The notes: a model not told the origin generated them from the letters alone. 64,000 bases of DNA from Paenibacillus sp. cl123 (GCF_900101595.1 NZ_FMYY01000006.1:148362-212361); one strand, 5' to 3'; counted from the first letter of the stretch, positions 27,595 to 36,654 are shown. Translations and numbers: made by a program.

Positions 27595-28278
27595 ATGGGT
27601 AAGGAAGAAAGCAGAGCCGCCGGGGAGGACACGGATTTCCCGGGCATGCAGCGGTTCATACGGGAGATCGAATCGAAGCTGCTGCCGGAGCTTGTGATCG
27701 CGAGCGAGCAGCAGCACGAGCCCGTCCGGGTACACCGGGTGCCGGCTCCATGGAAGACGTTAGGCGTAGGCAACTACGCCGCCGTCCTGGTGCATCCGGA
27801 TCAGCCGGACCTTGTCGTCAAGGTGTATGCGCCCGGCAGACCGGGTATAGAGGAAGAAGCGGAGGTATACCGGAGACTCGGCCGTCATCCGGCTTATTCC
27901 GAATGCCTGCACGCCGGCGCAGGTTATTTGGTGCTGCGGCGATTGACGGGGATCACGCTCTATCAATGTCTGCTCAGAGGGATTCCGATCCCGCGGCAGG
28001 TTATTATGGACATTGATCTGGCATTGGGCTACGCGCGCAGCGTGGGGCTCAATCCGCATGACGTGCACGGCAAAAATGTGATGCTTCAGAACGGACGGGG
28101 CAAGGTCGTCGATGTTTCCGACTTCCTGAAGCAGGAGCCATGCCTGATGTGGGACGATCTCAAGCGGGCGTATGGCCGGTTCTACCGGCCGTGGCTCAGC
28201 CGGCTTCGGATGCCGGAGCCGCTGCTCGATACGGTGCGCCGGGGCTACCGGATCTGGAGGAAACGCCGCAGCCGTTAG
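27595..28278 (+). CDS. YrzF-like serine/threonine protein kinase
   Basis: A compact kinase-fold protein of about 227 residues. The glycine loop is LGVGNYAAVLVHPDQPDLVVKVY, with the ATP lysine in VVKVY; EEEAEVYRRL supplies the helix-C glutamate; the catalytic loop is HDVHGKNVML, and VDVSDF stands where DFG is expected. The substrate lobe is short. This matches the small YrzF/YkpX-like bacterial kinases rather than the long PrkC type. ATG 27595 follows GGGAAGGAAG at 13 bases; a shorter start at 27646 is possible and the frame also extends upstream. Targets are unknown. Confidence 0.72.
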   Translation: MGKEESRAAGEDTDFPGMQRFIREIESKLLPELVIASEQQHEPVRVHRVPAPWKTLGVGNYAAVLVHPDQPDLVVKVYAPGRPGIEEEAEVYRRLGRHPAYSECLHAGAGYLVLRRLTGITLYQCLLRGIPIPRQVIMDIDLALGYARSVGLNPHDVHGKNVMLQNGRGKVVDVSDFLKQEPCLMWDDLKRAYGRFYRPWLSRLRMPEPLLDTVRRGYRIWRKRRSR

Positions 28279-28404
28279 CCGCAAGCCGTAGACCGGACAT
28301 GAAACCGCCTGTTGCCCGGATACGTATCATACGCATAAACGCGTATCCGGCAGCGACTTTGCGGGCACGGTACGCCGGGGTTTAATCCAGGGAGGCGACA
28401 AACT

Positions 28405-29178
28405 ATGTCTTTTTTCAAAAAAATGCTGGCCAGCGTTGGGATCGGCTCAGCGAAGGTGGACACCGAGCTCGATTCTGCCCAGGTAGTTGTGGACGGGACG
28501 ATAAGCGGCAGAGTCCGGGTGCAGGGCGGGCAGACGGAGCAGCGGGTGGAGAACATCTATTTGTACCTGAAGACGAGTTACGTCAGGGAGCATAATGATT
28601 CCAAGGTAACCCATGAGGCCGTTATCGCCAAATACCAGCTGTCTGCAGCGTTTACGCTGAATCCGGGGGAGAACAAGGAAATTCCGTTCCATTTCGCGCT
28701 TCCGCAGCAGATGCCTATCACTTTGCGCCAAGCGCCGGTCTGGGTGGAGACGGGGCTCGACATCAGCCAAGCGGTAGATCCGACGGACCGGGACTATATT
28801 CAAGTGCTGCCGAACCAGGAGATTCAGACGGTGCTCGACGCGCTGGATAATCTGGGCTTCCGGCTGCGCGAGGTGACCAATGATTACGCGCCGAGGCTGG
28901 GAGGGGCGCTGCCGTTCGTGCAGGAGTTCGAGTTCGTGCCGACGACGCATTTCAGAGGCAAGCTCGATGAGCTGGAGGTGCTGTTCTTCCCTCGGGGCGC
29001 AGACCTGGAACTGATGCTCCAGATCGACCGGAAGGCACGCGGCTTGCGCGGTTTGTTCGCCGAAGAGATGGGGCTTGATGAGAGTCTGGTGCGCGTTACG
29101 ATACCTGGCGGGGAGCTGCGGCGCGGGGTCCAGACCGTGGCAGGCCAGCTGAAAGAGCTGATTTCGCGTTACAGCTAA
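28405..29178 (+). CDS. spo0M: Sporulation control protein Spo0M
   Basis: A 257-residue arrestin-fold protein. It starts MSFFKKMLASVGIGSAKVDT, then DGTISGRVRVQGG and the QVLPNQEIQTVLDALDNLGF stretch of the Spo0M family (quoted from the middle). Loss of Spo0M in Bacillus disturbs sporulation and cell shape. The AGGGAGG site precedes the ATG and a terminator follows immediately, so it is monocistronic. The length is normal for the family. Confidence 0.92.
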   Translation: MSFFKKMLASVGIGSAKVDTELDSAQVVVDGTISGRVRVQGGQTEQRVENIYLYLKTSYVREHNDSKVTHEAVIAKYQLSAAFTLNPGENKEIPFHFALPQQMPITLRQAPVWVETGLDISQAVDPTDRDYIQVLPNQEIQTVLDALDNLGFRLREVTNDYAPRLGGALPFVQEFEFVPTTHFRGKLDELEVLFFPRGADLELMLQIDRKARGLRGLFAEEMGLDESLVRVTIPGGELRRGVQTVAGQLKELISRYS

Positions 29179-29184
29179 GTCTTG

Positions 29185-29218
29185 AAGGTTCACCTCTGCG
29201 GGCGGGTGAACCTTTTTT
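29185..29218 (+). terminator. Intrinsic terminator after spo0M
   Basis: AAGGTTCACC pairs with GGTGAACCTT and runs into six T. Confidence 0.88.
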
Positions 29219-29348
29219 GTTGTTTTGCTTTTTCCAGGCAGGGGAAGGATAGTAAGCAGGCGTTATCGAACTTAAGTGGAGATAGAGTGAAAAAATACCA
29301 AAGTCCTTGAGGGGATTCCAACGAATAAAGGTTACGGGAGAATTCGAC

Positions 29349-31667
29349 ATGGCGCTGTCTCAAGTGAACATCTTAATCGTAGATGACCGTCCCGAGAATC
29401 GGTTGGCCATGGTTTCCATCCTGCAAGGCGATCGTTATACGGCGGTCACAGCGAGTACAGGCGAGGAAGCCTTGCGCAAGCTGCTGCAGGATGACTATGC
29501 TCTGATTCTGATGGATATCCAAATGCCGGGCATGAATGGCTTCGAAACCGTGGAGATCATCAAATCCAGGGAACGTTCCAAGCATATACCGGTTATATTC
29601 GTAACGGCGCTGAGTCAGGCTGAGGCGCATATGCTGCGCGGGTATGAGGTGGGGGGAATCGACTTCATATTCAAGCCGTTCGACCCGAAAGTGCTGCAGC
29701 TGAAGGTCGAACATTTTGTATCCATGTATAAATACCGCGTAGAGCTGGAGCAGCAAAAGGAGCTGACCAGCTGGCGCACGGCTGAGCTGGAGGCGGCCAA
29801 CAAGCGGCTGCTGGCATCCTCCCGCCGGCTAATGCGAGCGGAGGCCATGGCCCGGGCGATCGGCGACACGTCGATCGATACCTTCTTCACCTTGAGCGAG
29901 GAAGGGGTCATCCTGGCGGCCAATCCCGCCTCAATTCGTATGTTCGGGTATGGCTTGGACGAGAGCAAAGGCATGCACGTATCATCTCTGCTCTCCGATT
30001 TCGGCCATACCTGGGGCGGACCTCTAGCGTCGGGCCGCGTTCTGTCCGGCCATGTCTCGGCGGCTGCCGAGGTCGTGGGAATCAGGAAGGACGGCATGTC
30101 CTTCCCGGCCGATCTGCAGCTCGGGCTTGCGTTCGTAGAAGACCGGCCGGTTTATGTCTGTGCGGTGAGAGACAGCACGGAGCGCAAGCAAAGCTTCGCC
30201 CGTCTGGAGCTGGCCGTGGATCAGCGCACGAGGGATTTGAAGGAAGCCAATGCTCGGCTTCAGCTCTCTTACGACCGGATCAACGATATTCTCGAGAGCA
30301 TTACCGATGCCTTCTACGCGCTGGATAACGAGTGGAACATTATCTATTTGAATGCTTCAGCCGAAGCGCAGCTGGGCGTCTCGAGGGATCGTGCGCTGGG
30401 CCGTTCATTGTGGGAATTCATACCGAAGGAGGAATCCGTCGGATACGAGATTATGAAGGAGTCCATCCGGCGGGGTGAGGCGCTGCGCCGGGAGGTTTAC
30501 TCCCATTTGATAGATAAATGGGTGGAGGTCAGAGTTTACCCCGGCTCGCGCGGTGTGAATATGTATGTGCAGGATATGACGGAGCGGCGCCGGATGCTGC
30601 AGAAGGTCCGCAATTCGCATGAGAAGTTCTATAAAATCTTTCAAGCTAGCCCCAGCCTGATGGCGCTTATCTCGCTGCGGAACTACGGCTATCTGGATGT
30701 GAACGAAAGCTGGCGGCAGCATACGGGTTATGCGCTGGAAGAGATGGTGGCAAGTCCTCAGGAGCTTCAATTGACGACGGAAGGGGGAGCCGAGATTGAG
30801 CTCTCTTCCGACTGCAGCCTCAATCGGGGGCTCAGCAATGTCAAGGTGCAGTACCGCTCCCGGACGGGAGAGGTGCGGACCGGACTTCTTTCGACAGAGA
30901 CGATCGATACGCCCGAGGAGCCGTGTCTGCTCGTAGTGATCATCGATATTACCGGTCGCGTACAGCTCGAGCAGGAAATGGGCCGGCTCGACCGGCTCCA
31001 TCTGATTGGCGAGATGGCGGCAGGTATCGCTCATGAAATCCGCAATCCGATGACCACGGTGCGCGGTTTCCTGCAGCTGATGGGCAAGCGTAGGCAATTG
31101 CCGAGCGACGCCGTTCTCGAAGTGATGATCCAAGAGCTCGACCGCGCCAACGATATTATCAGCGAATTTCTGGCGCTGGCCAAAAACAAGACGACGGATC
31201 GGGAAGCCTGCCGGCTGAACGATGTCATCGAAGCGATCTACCCGCTGATTCAGGCGGAGGCGACGCTTGGAGGCAAGGAGGTACAGCTGGAGCTCTCCGA
31301 TGGCCCGGAGCTCCGGCTGGATCAGAAGGAGATCCGGCAGATGATCCTCAATCTGGCCTTGAACGGGCTGGAGGCGATGGAGCCGGGCGGCCGGCTGCAG
31401 CTCATCACTTCGTTAGGAGCGGACGGAGAAGTCGTGCTGGAGGTTGCCGATCAGGGGCATGGCATGGATAAAGAAGTCGTGGCCAAGATCGGAACGCCGT
31501 TCTTTACTACGAAGGAACAAGGGACGGGCCTGGGGCTGGCCGTTTGCTTCAGCATTGCGGCGCGCCATCAAGCCAAAATATCCTGGCAGACGAGCCCGAA
31601 GGGGACAACCTTTCAGATCAGATTCGGGCGTGCGGACGATCCTGCGCCCGATAGCGGAATGGAGTAG
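29349..31667 (+). CDS. Hybrid sensor kinase, REC-PAS-PAS-PAS-HisKA-HATPase
   Basis: A soluble 772-residue kinase with no TM segment. An N-terminal receiver domain (about 5-122) has Asp56 in LMDIQMPG and Lys in FKPFDP. A short coiled coil is followed by three PAS domains (about 170-290, 310-425 and 430-545), then HisKA with His562 in GIAHEIRNPM and HATPase with NLALNGLEAM and GTGLGLAV. The HEIRNPMTTVRGF box is of the type found in sporulation kinases such as KinA/KinE, so it may feed the Spo0A phosphorelay; the REC at the N-terminus suggests it also receives signals. ATG 29349 follows GGGAGA. The downstream gene begins 2 bases after its stop. Confidence 0.88.
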   Translation: MALSQVNILIVDDRPENRLAMVSILQGDRYTAVTASTGEEALRKLLQDDYALILMDIQMPGMNGFETVEIIKSRERSKHIPVIFVTALSQAEAHMLRGYEVGGIDFIFKPFDPKVLQLKVEHFVSMYKYRVELEQQKELTSWRTAELEAANKRLLASSRRLMRAEAMARAIGDTSIDTFFTLSEEGVILAANPASIRMFGYGLDESKGMHVSSLLSDFGHTWGGPLASGRVLSGHVSAAAEVVGIRKDGMSFPADLQLGLAFVEDRPVYVCAVRDSTERKQSFARLELAVDQRTRDLKEANARLQLSYDRINDILESITDAFYALDNEWNIIYLNASAEAQLGVSRDRALGRSLWEFIPKEESVGYEIMKESIRRGEALRREVYSHLIDKWVEVRVYPGSRGVNMYVQDMTERRRMLQKVRNSHEKFYKIFQASPSLMALISLRNYGYLDVNESWRQHTGYALEEMVASPQELQLTTEGGAEIELSSDCSLNRGLSNVKVQYRSRTGEVRTGLLSTETIDTPEEPCLLVVIIDITGRVQLEQEMGRLDRLHLIGEMAAGIAHEIRNPMTTVRGFLQLMGKRRQLPSDAVLEVMIQELDRANDIISEFLALAKNKTTDREACRLNDVIEAIYPLIQAEATLGGKEVQLELSDGPELRLDQKEIRQMILNLALNGLEAMEPGGRLQLITSLGADGEVVLEVADQGHGMDKEVVAKIGTPFFTTKEQGTGLGLAVCFSIAARHQAKISWQTSPKGTTFQIRFGRADDPAPDSGME

Positions 31668-31669
31668 AC

Positions 31670-32875
31670 ATGATGCAGGAATTGTACGAACTGACAGACC
31701 GATTGGTGGGCGATCAGAGCCTGATTCAAGCGACGCTTAGCCAGCCCCGGTCCAAGGAGGCCGGCAGTGCGGGGAAGGTAACAGTAAAGCCGATAGCGCT
31801 AAAGGGAGAGCCGTTCTATCAATTCAGCGCTTACATCGGAACCAAGGTGCAGCATGAGAATGTCCCGCAGGCGGAGGCGGCGCGCAAGCTGGCGGACTGG
31901 CTCGGAAGCTCGTTTCGCCAGGGCTTGCTTCAAGCGGGCGAAGCCGACTACCAGGTGCTGCTCAGCAAGAAGGGCAAGCTGGCGGTTCTGAAGAAGCCGC
32001 CCACGAAGCAGGCCGCAGAGGGGTTGCCGCAGGCGCACAACAGGAAGAAGCGTTACGAGTTGGAGGAGGGAGTGCCGGTTCCTTTTCTTGTGGAGCTGGG
32101 CATTATGAATGCAGAGGGCAAGGTGCTGGCCAAAAAATACGACAAGTTCCGTCAGATCAACCGGTTCTTGGAGATGATCGCGGATGTGCTGCCGCATCTG
32201 CCTGAAGGCCGGAAGCTGCACATCATCGATTTTGGCTGCGGAAAATCTTACCTGACCTTCGCTTTGTATCATTATCTGCACGTCAGCCGGGGGCTGGACA
32301 TCCAAATCGTCGGGCTTGATCTGAAGGAAGATGTCATCCGGTTCTGCAACGGGCTGGCTCAGCGGCTCGGCTATGAACGGCTGCGGTTTCTGGTGGGCGA
32401 CATCGCCGATTACGACGAGCTGGAGAGGGTCGATATGGTCGTAACCCTGCATGCCTGCGATACGGCGACAGATGCGGCGCTGGACAAGGCTGTCAGATGG
32501 AACGCCTCGGTCATTTTGTCCGTCCCCTGCTGTCAGCATGAGCTGTTCGCTCAGGTGAAAAGCGAGGTGCTGTCGCCCTTGCTGCAGCATGGCATTCTGA
32601 AGGAACGATTCTCGGCGCTCGCTACCGATGCGCTGCGGGCCAAGCTGCTGGAGCTGGTCGGCTACCGCACGCAGCTGATGGAATTCATCGATCTGGAGCA
32701 TACGCCCAAAAACCTGCTGATCCGCGCGGTGAAAGCCGGCAAACCGCCGGCTCCGGCGGAGCGGGCCAAGCTTGCGGCGGAATACAAGCAGTTCCGCCAA
32801 TTCATACACGCGGACCCCTACTTGGAGCATGCTTTGGACGGGCTCCTTAACTTGGAGACGGCAGATTCCGACTAA
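31670..32875 (+). CDS. SAM-dependent methyltransferase, Methyltransf_32 type
   Basis: A 401-residue class I methyltransferase. The N-terminal 130 residues are family-specific; the Rossmann core then shows HIIDFGCGKSYLTFALYHYL (SAM loop), IVGLDLKEDVI (acidic ribose binder), LVGDIADY, TLHACDTATDAAL and SVPCCQHEL. The DFGCGKSYL and PCCQHE motifs are those of the METTL25/GSTCD-like group. The substrate is unknown, perhaps an RNA. Its ATG lies 2 bases after the kinase stop, so expression is coupled. Confidence 0.82.
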   Translation: MMQELYELTDRLVGDQSLIQATLSQPRSKEAGSAGKVTVKPIALKGEPFYQFSAYIGTKVQHENVPQAEAARKLADWLGSSFRQGLLQAGEADYQVLLSKKGKLAVLKKPPTKQAAEGLPQAHNRKKRYELEEGVPVPFLVELGIMNAEGKVLAKKYDKFRQINRFLEMIADVLPHLPEGRKLHIIDFGCGKSYLTFALYHYLHVSRGLDIQIVGLDLKEDVIRFCNGLAQRLGYERLRFLVGDIADYDELERVDMVVTLHACDTATDAALDKAVRWNASVILSVPCCQHELFAQVKSEVLSPLLQHGILKERFSALATDALRAKLLELVGYRTQLMEFIDLEHTPKNLLIRAVKAGKPPAPAERAKLAAEYKQFRQFIHADPYLEHALDGLLNLETADSD

Positions 32876-32902
32876 AGGGTAAGTGGAAGGGAGGGGACCG
32901 CG

Positions 32903-33463
32903 ATGCCTGGGTCCGGTGACATATCCGCTTCCGATTCGTTCAAGGTAAGCTTCGGACCGGAGATCGACGACAATTCCCGGCTCTTGATCCTGGGCTCCAT
33001 GCCGGGGGAGGCTTCGCTGCGGGCGGGCCGCTATTACGGTCATCCGCGAAATATATTCTGGCGTCTGCTGTACGCGCTGCTGGATGGAGGCGAGCCCGCT
33101 GCCGCCTATGAGGATCGCCTGCGCTTCGCTCTATCACGCGGAATAGCGCTGTGGGATGTGCTCCGCTCCTGCGAGCGGAAAGGCAGTCTGGATTCGGCTA
33201 TCCGCCGACCGGAGGTCCAGGACTTCGCCGGGCTGTTCGAGCGGTATCCGCGCGTAAGCTATGTGTACTTCAACGGCAGCGCGGCCGCCGAGCTGTACCG
33301 CAAGCATGTGCGCTTCGCGGGGCCGGAGCCGGAAGGAGGGCGGGTCTATCGCACGCTGCCGTCCTCCAGTCCGGCCAGAGCTATGAGCTTCGAGGCCAAG
33401 CTTGCGGCGTGGGGCTGTCTGCGCGAAGATTGGATCGCCTCGCGGAGCGGCGGCAGCGGTTAA
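32903..33463 (+). CDS. DNA-deoxyinosine (hypoxanthine) glycosylase, UDG superfamily
   Basis: A 186-residue member of the uracil-DNA glycosylase fold. Motif 1 is LILGSMPGEASLRAGRYYGHPRNIFW, which matches family 6 hypoxanthine-DNA glycosylases, and the DNA-intercalating motif near the C-terminus is LPSSSPARA. It would remove deaminated adenine from DNA by base excision. GGAAGGGAGGGG precedes the ATG. It follows the methyltransferase by 27 bases, probably as the third gene of that operon. Confidence 0.82.
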   Translation: MPGSGDISASDSFKVSFGPEIDDNSRLLILGSMPGEASLRAGRYYGHPRNIFWRLLYALLDGGEPAAAYEDRLRFALSRGIALWDVLRSCERKGSLDSAIRRPEVQDFAGLFERYPRVSYVYFNGSAAAELYRKHVRFAGPEPEGGRVYRTLPSSSPARAMSFEAKLAAWGCLREDWIASRSGGSG

Positions 33464-33537
33464 ATAGACGGAAACAGACCGTCCCAGAGATAGGTCGGTC
33501 CGATTACGCTTCCATTTGTAGAAAACGCATCATTGAT

Positions 33538-33735
33538 GGGCAAGTACGAAGGGTGGATGGAAAAACGTATAAAACTCTTCCGACTGGCAGCCCAGATGGG
33601 GAAGTTGAACGAAAAACCGTATAAAACTCATTCGACTGACCAGCCTAAGTGGGAAAGTTGTACGAAAAACCGTATAAAACATACCCAACCGATCGCCAGA
33701 ATGGGGAAGTTGTACGAAAAACCATATACATGCGC
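33538..33735. repeat. Tandem repeat, ~53-bp unit, reverse-oriented copy of the 16.5-kb family
   Basis: Units start near 33538, 33597, 33650 and 33703, each beginning GGGGAAGTTGTACGAAAAAC and continuing CGTATAAAAC. The reverse complement of the core, GTTTTATACGGTTTTTCG, is the core of the repeats at 16537-16790. A reading frame crosses it and would encode an imperfect repeat peptide, but it has no ribosome binding site. Confidence 0.75.
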
Positions 33736-33837
33736 TTAATCGGCGGACTAAGCCAAGGGCTTGTGTGTGGACATCCGTTGTTACTTAAAATTAAGACGCT
33801 GTTCCATGGTCTGACGGCCACCATCATGCATGAAAAT

Positions 33838-33900
33838 GTCTTGGCCTATTCATCTGCATGTTTCATAATGGAAGTGCAGGTCACAGGCCAAGACTTTTTT
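33838..33900 (+). terminator. Long-loop terminator-like hairpin
   Basis: GTCTTGGCCT pairs with AGGCCAAGAC across a loop of about 37 bases, then TTTTTT. It lies about 375 bases after the glycosylase stop with no gene between, so it may end a long 3' UTR or a separate small RNA. Confidence 0.6.
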
Positions 33901-34027
33901 GCGTAGAGAAATCTCTTAGTCCCAAACCGGCTTGATTGTATTCAGGCTGCCTTCCTTTTCCCGCAGGCTTCATGCGTTCATGCGACATGAAGGGGAAATA
34001 GGTAATCTTCCTTCGCGGAAACGAATA

Positions 34028-34177
34028 TTATTTCTTCTCTTTTTGCGTCGCGCCATTCAAGTTTTTAGCTGTCTTCACATTTTCGACGGTATCGTTGACG
34101 AATTCCATGTCTTGATTTTCTGCGGACATGGAGGCGGTGCCTTCGTAGTTGCCTTGATGCTTTTTATTTTCTGACAT
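34028..34177 (-). CDS. Small hydrophilic protein, DUF4025-like
   Basis: A 49-residue protein starting MSENKKHQGNYEGTASMSAE and ending NGATQKEKK. GAGGAGG lies 8 bases upstream of the ATG at 34177. The KHQGNYEGT...MSxEN pattern resembles the short DUF4025 proteins of Bacillales, whose role is unknown. A longer frame on the opposite strand is its shadow: it lacks a ribosome binding site and has a hydrophobic, Cys/Phe-rich composition. Confidence 0.72.
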   Translation of the reverse strand: MSENKKHQGNYEGTASMSAENQDMEFVNDTVENVKTAKNLNGATQKEKK

Positions 34178-34419
34178 GAGCGGGCCCTCCTCTTCATGAA
34201 GTGGACGATGGCCTATGCTGTCGGCTCGTCCCTGCTTACGTTGCGCAGAAGGCGGCAGAACTATGCTTGGACCCGGCTGAGACTGTCCAAGCTGGCCGGA
34301 GAGAAGGGACGCGGACCGGTCAGTGCCGGCGTCCTCCGAATCATTGGTTTTACTTCCATGAGGAAAACCGATTCATGAACGGTATACTAGAACCAAGTGC
34401 TGCAAGGGAGGAATCAGCC

Positions 34420-34980
34420 ATGCCCAAACAAAACCTGAGAGTGCCCTTCGGATATGAGCTGCCCAAAGAACGGGAGAAGGAGCGCGGTACGATCTGGGTG
34501 TACGACAGCTTTGAAGGCTATACCAGGCAGGAGCTGCTTGTGCTGCTGAAGGTTGCGGAGGAGCGGCATTTTGCCAAGATCGTGTTTTACCCGCTGCACG
34601 AGGAAACGATACGGCGTATGGACAAGCGGGCTGCCGAGCCTTACTACCGCCGGGTAGAGGCGTTGGAGCAGCTGATCGAAGAAGCGGACCCGCTGACGGA
34701 CTGGACGATCGAGCGATTCGAAGGAAAGCGGAAGAAGTACACGCCTGCGGATACGGCCTTCCGGTTTCTGGAGGAGAAGTACAGATCGCCGTTCTTCCTC
34801 TATGTGACCGGGGAAACGGCCCGCAAGCTGGCGGGGTATGAAGGCTTCGACCACTGGCTGACCAAGGTCCGGCTGCTGATTGCAGGCGGGGAAGACGAGA
34901 GCATGCCGTCCCTGCTCGTCAAGCATGCGGGCCGCTGGGAGCATGTGCCGCGAGGGAGCGGTGAGAATGCGGAAGCGTGA
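34420..34980 (+). CDS. Unknown cytosolic protein
   Basis: A 186-residue charged protein without signal peptide or TM segments. Conserved-looking parts are WVYDSFEGYTRQELLVLLKVAEE, IVFYPLHEETIRRM and FRFLEEKYRSPFFLYVTG (short stretches quoted). I do not recognise the family. ATG 34420 follows GGGAGGA at 7 bases, and a TATACT -10-like box lies at 34383-34388. It is convergent with the RCC1-like gene. Confidence 0.7.
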   Translation: MPKQNLRVPFGYELPKEREKERGTIWVYDSFEGYTRQELLVLLKVAEERHFAKIVFYPLHEETIRRMDKRAAEPYYRRVEALEQLIEEADPLTDWTIERFEGKRKKYTPADTAFRFLEEKYRSPFFLYVTGETARKLAGYEGFDHWLTKVRLLIAGGEDESMPSLLVKHAGRWEHVPRGSGENAEA

Positions 34981-35003
34981 TGGCGGCTGCTTGATGTAAC
35001 CCT

Positions 35004-35067
35004 GTCAGCGATTGTATCCTTTCATGCCGGAACCTGGAGGTAGCAGAGGACTATACAATCGCCTGAC
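35004..35067. repeat. Inverted repeat between convergent genes
   Basis: GTCAGCGATTGTAT (35004-35017) pairs with ATACAATCGCCTGAC (35053-35067) with one bulge around a 35-base loop. There is no T run; it may be a terminator-like structure or a small mobile remnant. Confidence 0.5.
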
Positions 35068-35084
35068 CGGGTGATGGGGAGGGA

Positions 35085-35867
35085 CTAATTACCGGGCAGC
35101 TGGATGCCGCGCCAGCCGCTTACCTCACATTGGCCATACGTATTCAACCCCACAGCAACCACGGTGCCGTCCGATTTGAGGCCGACGGTATGGCTGCTGC
35201 CCGCCGCAATCGACACTATATCGCGCCAGCCGCTGATATCGCATTGGCCATGCCTTTTCAAACCCGCAGCAACCGCTGTGCCGTCCGATTGAAGGCCGAC
35301 GGTATGCAGGTATCCTCCGGCTATGGCCACTATGCCCCGCCAATCGCTGACCTGGCATTGGCCGTACCTATTATTTCCTACAGCCGTCACCGTACCGTCC
35401 GATCGAAGACCGATCGTATGCCAATCCCCCGCCGCGATCGCCACCATATCGTGCCAGCCGCTTACTTGACATTCCCCGTCATGATTGTGGCCCACGGCCA
35501 CCGCCGTGCCATCCGGTTTAAGCCCAACAGTACGACGCCAGCCCGCCGCAACCGCTACGATATCGCGCCATTCGTTTACATCGCATTGGTTATGCTTGTT
35601 CCAGCCCACAGCCGCCACCTTGCCGTCCGATTGAAGTCCGACCGTATGAGCATTGCCTGTGTTCGTCGCCATATGAACATTGCCGGCCGCCACAGCCACC
35701 ATATCGCGCCAGCCGCTTACCTCACATTGGCCATATTTATTATCCCCAACAGCTATCAACGTGCCGTCAGCGTGGAGACCAACAGTATGACGCCGACCCG
35801 CCGCCAGGGTAGCTTTAGGCCAGCGGTTCATCTTTAGTGCCGTTTTTTTCGTTGTCATGTCAGCCAT
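35085..35867 (-). CDS. RCC1-like beta-propeller repeat protein
   Basis: 260 residues made of six repeats of about 38 residues with consensus WRDIVAVAAGxxHTVGLxSDG followed by TAVAVGxNxxGQCxVSG, plus a partial seventh (WRGIQLPGN). Repeat 2 has an insertion of about 9 residues (ATNTGNAHT). There is no signal peptide or anchor, so it is probably cytosolic, a protein-binding propeller. GGGAGG lies 6 bases before the ATG. It sits 22 bases after the DUF6273 gene, probably in one operon. Bacterial RCC1-like proteins have no settled function. Confidence 0.82.
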   Translation of the reverse strand: MADMTTKKTALKMNRWPKATLAAGRRHTVGLHADGTLIAVGDNKYGQCEVSGWRDMVAVAAGNVHMATNTGNAHTVGLQSDGKVAAVGWNKHNQCDVNEWRDIVAVAAGWRRTVGLKPDGTAVAVGHNHDGECQVSGWHDMVAIAAGDWHTIGLRSDGTVTAVGNNRYGQCQVSDWRGIVAIAGGYLHTVGLQSDGTAVAAGLKRHGQCDISGWRDIVSIAAGSSHTVGLKSDGTVVAVGLNTYGQCEVSGWRGIQLPGN

Positions 35868-35889
35868 ATGTTACCTCCCTGTATGTCAA

Positions 35890-36573
35890 TCATGAGAAAT
35901 TGATTTTTAAAGCGGGTCGTACGCCATAGCCGTCTATACTGTTGTTTCCATAGCTGCGAATACTGCAACCGGGCCCTATGAAAAACGCACGTGAAGGCTT
36001 GTTTCCCTGGGTTCGCAGCCACCACCAGGAACAGCCGGCCTCTTCGCCGTCTCTGACGATATAGTTGTCTTTGTTCGTTTTATCATAAACGTACAAGCTG
36101 CATCCGTCGGGCTTTTTCGTTTTGGCAAAAGCGGTTCCGGCAGCGCGCCTCAACTCCTTGCCGTGGACCTCGGTTAAAGCTTTTATTTCGGCTGCGCTAA
36201 GCAGAAAGACCTTGTCCGCCGTATCCGGGCAACCTTCGCCGTTGTCCGTGCAGACAGTCGCCGGTATGAATTGCTTTTCGGCGGCATGGAATGCGGCGTT
36301 GTAGAATTCATCATTCAGCCACTCGCGCAAATCGCAGTCATGCCACGTTATTTCCATGCTATCACGCCACTTCAGATCCGCTGTTTTGCCGTGATACCTC
36401 TTGCAGTCCAGAATATATTCGCTCAAAACAAACAGCTCGCTTCCTGAATTTTGAAGAACACGCCATTGGATCGCCGATTCTCCACCGTCTGCAGACTGCG
36501 GATACGTGCCGAACGTCAGCCATTCGCCAGGCTTCAGATTCCGGTACGATTGAGCAAGCTCATCCTTGTTCAT
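35890..36573 (-). CDS. DUF6273 domain protein
   Basis: A 227-residue protein: WLTFGTYPQSADGGESAIQW at the start, then VLSEYILDCKRYH, WHDCDLREWLNDEFYNAAF, VFLLSAAEI, WWWLRTQG and a final YGVRPALKINF. This is the DUF6273 pattern, often attached to phage tail-fibre or surface proteins and related to the formylglycine-generating/C-type-lectin-like fold; the role is unknown. GAGGAGGGG precedes the ATG. It is the first gene of the pair with the RCC1-like protein and divergent from a double-MerR regulator. The base composition is lower in GC than its surroundings. Confidence 0.78.
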   Translation of the reverse strand: MNKDELAQSYRNLKPGEWLTFGTYPQSADGGESAIQWRVLQNSGSELFVLSEYILDCKRYHGKTADLKWRDSMEITWHDCDLREWLNDEFYNAAFHAAEKQFIPATVCTDNGEGCPDTADKVFLLSAAEIKALTEVHGKELRRAAGTAFAKTKKPDGCSLYVYDKTNKDNYIVRDGEEAGCSWWWLRTQGNKPSRAFFIGPGCSIRSYGNNSIDGYGVRPALKINFS

Positions 36574-36654
36574 TAAGTTCCCCTCCTCGATCGCTCATCT
36601 CCAATTCGATCATATAACATTCATGCAAGATTTCATTTGATCTGCCGGGAAGCG

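Noticed and set aside
33533-33739. Repeat-encoded peptide frame
   Set aside because: It is produced by the 53-bp repeats, whose period does not maintain the frame; no ribosome binding site.
33932-34174. Hydrophobic plus-strand frame
   Set aside because: It is antisense to the small DUF4025-like gene, which has the better start and composition.
34196-34378. Plus-strand frame of 60 residues
   Set aside because: No ribosome binding site and basic, irregular composition.
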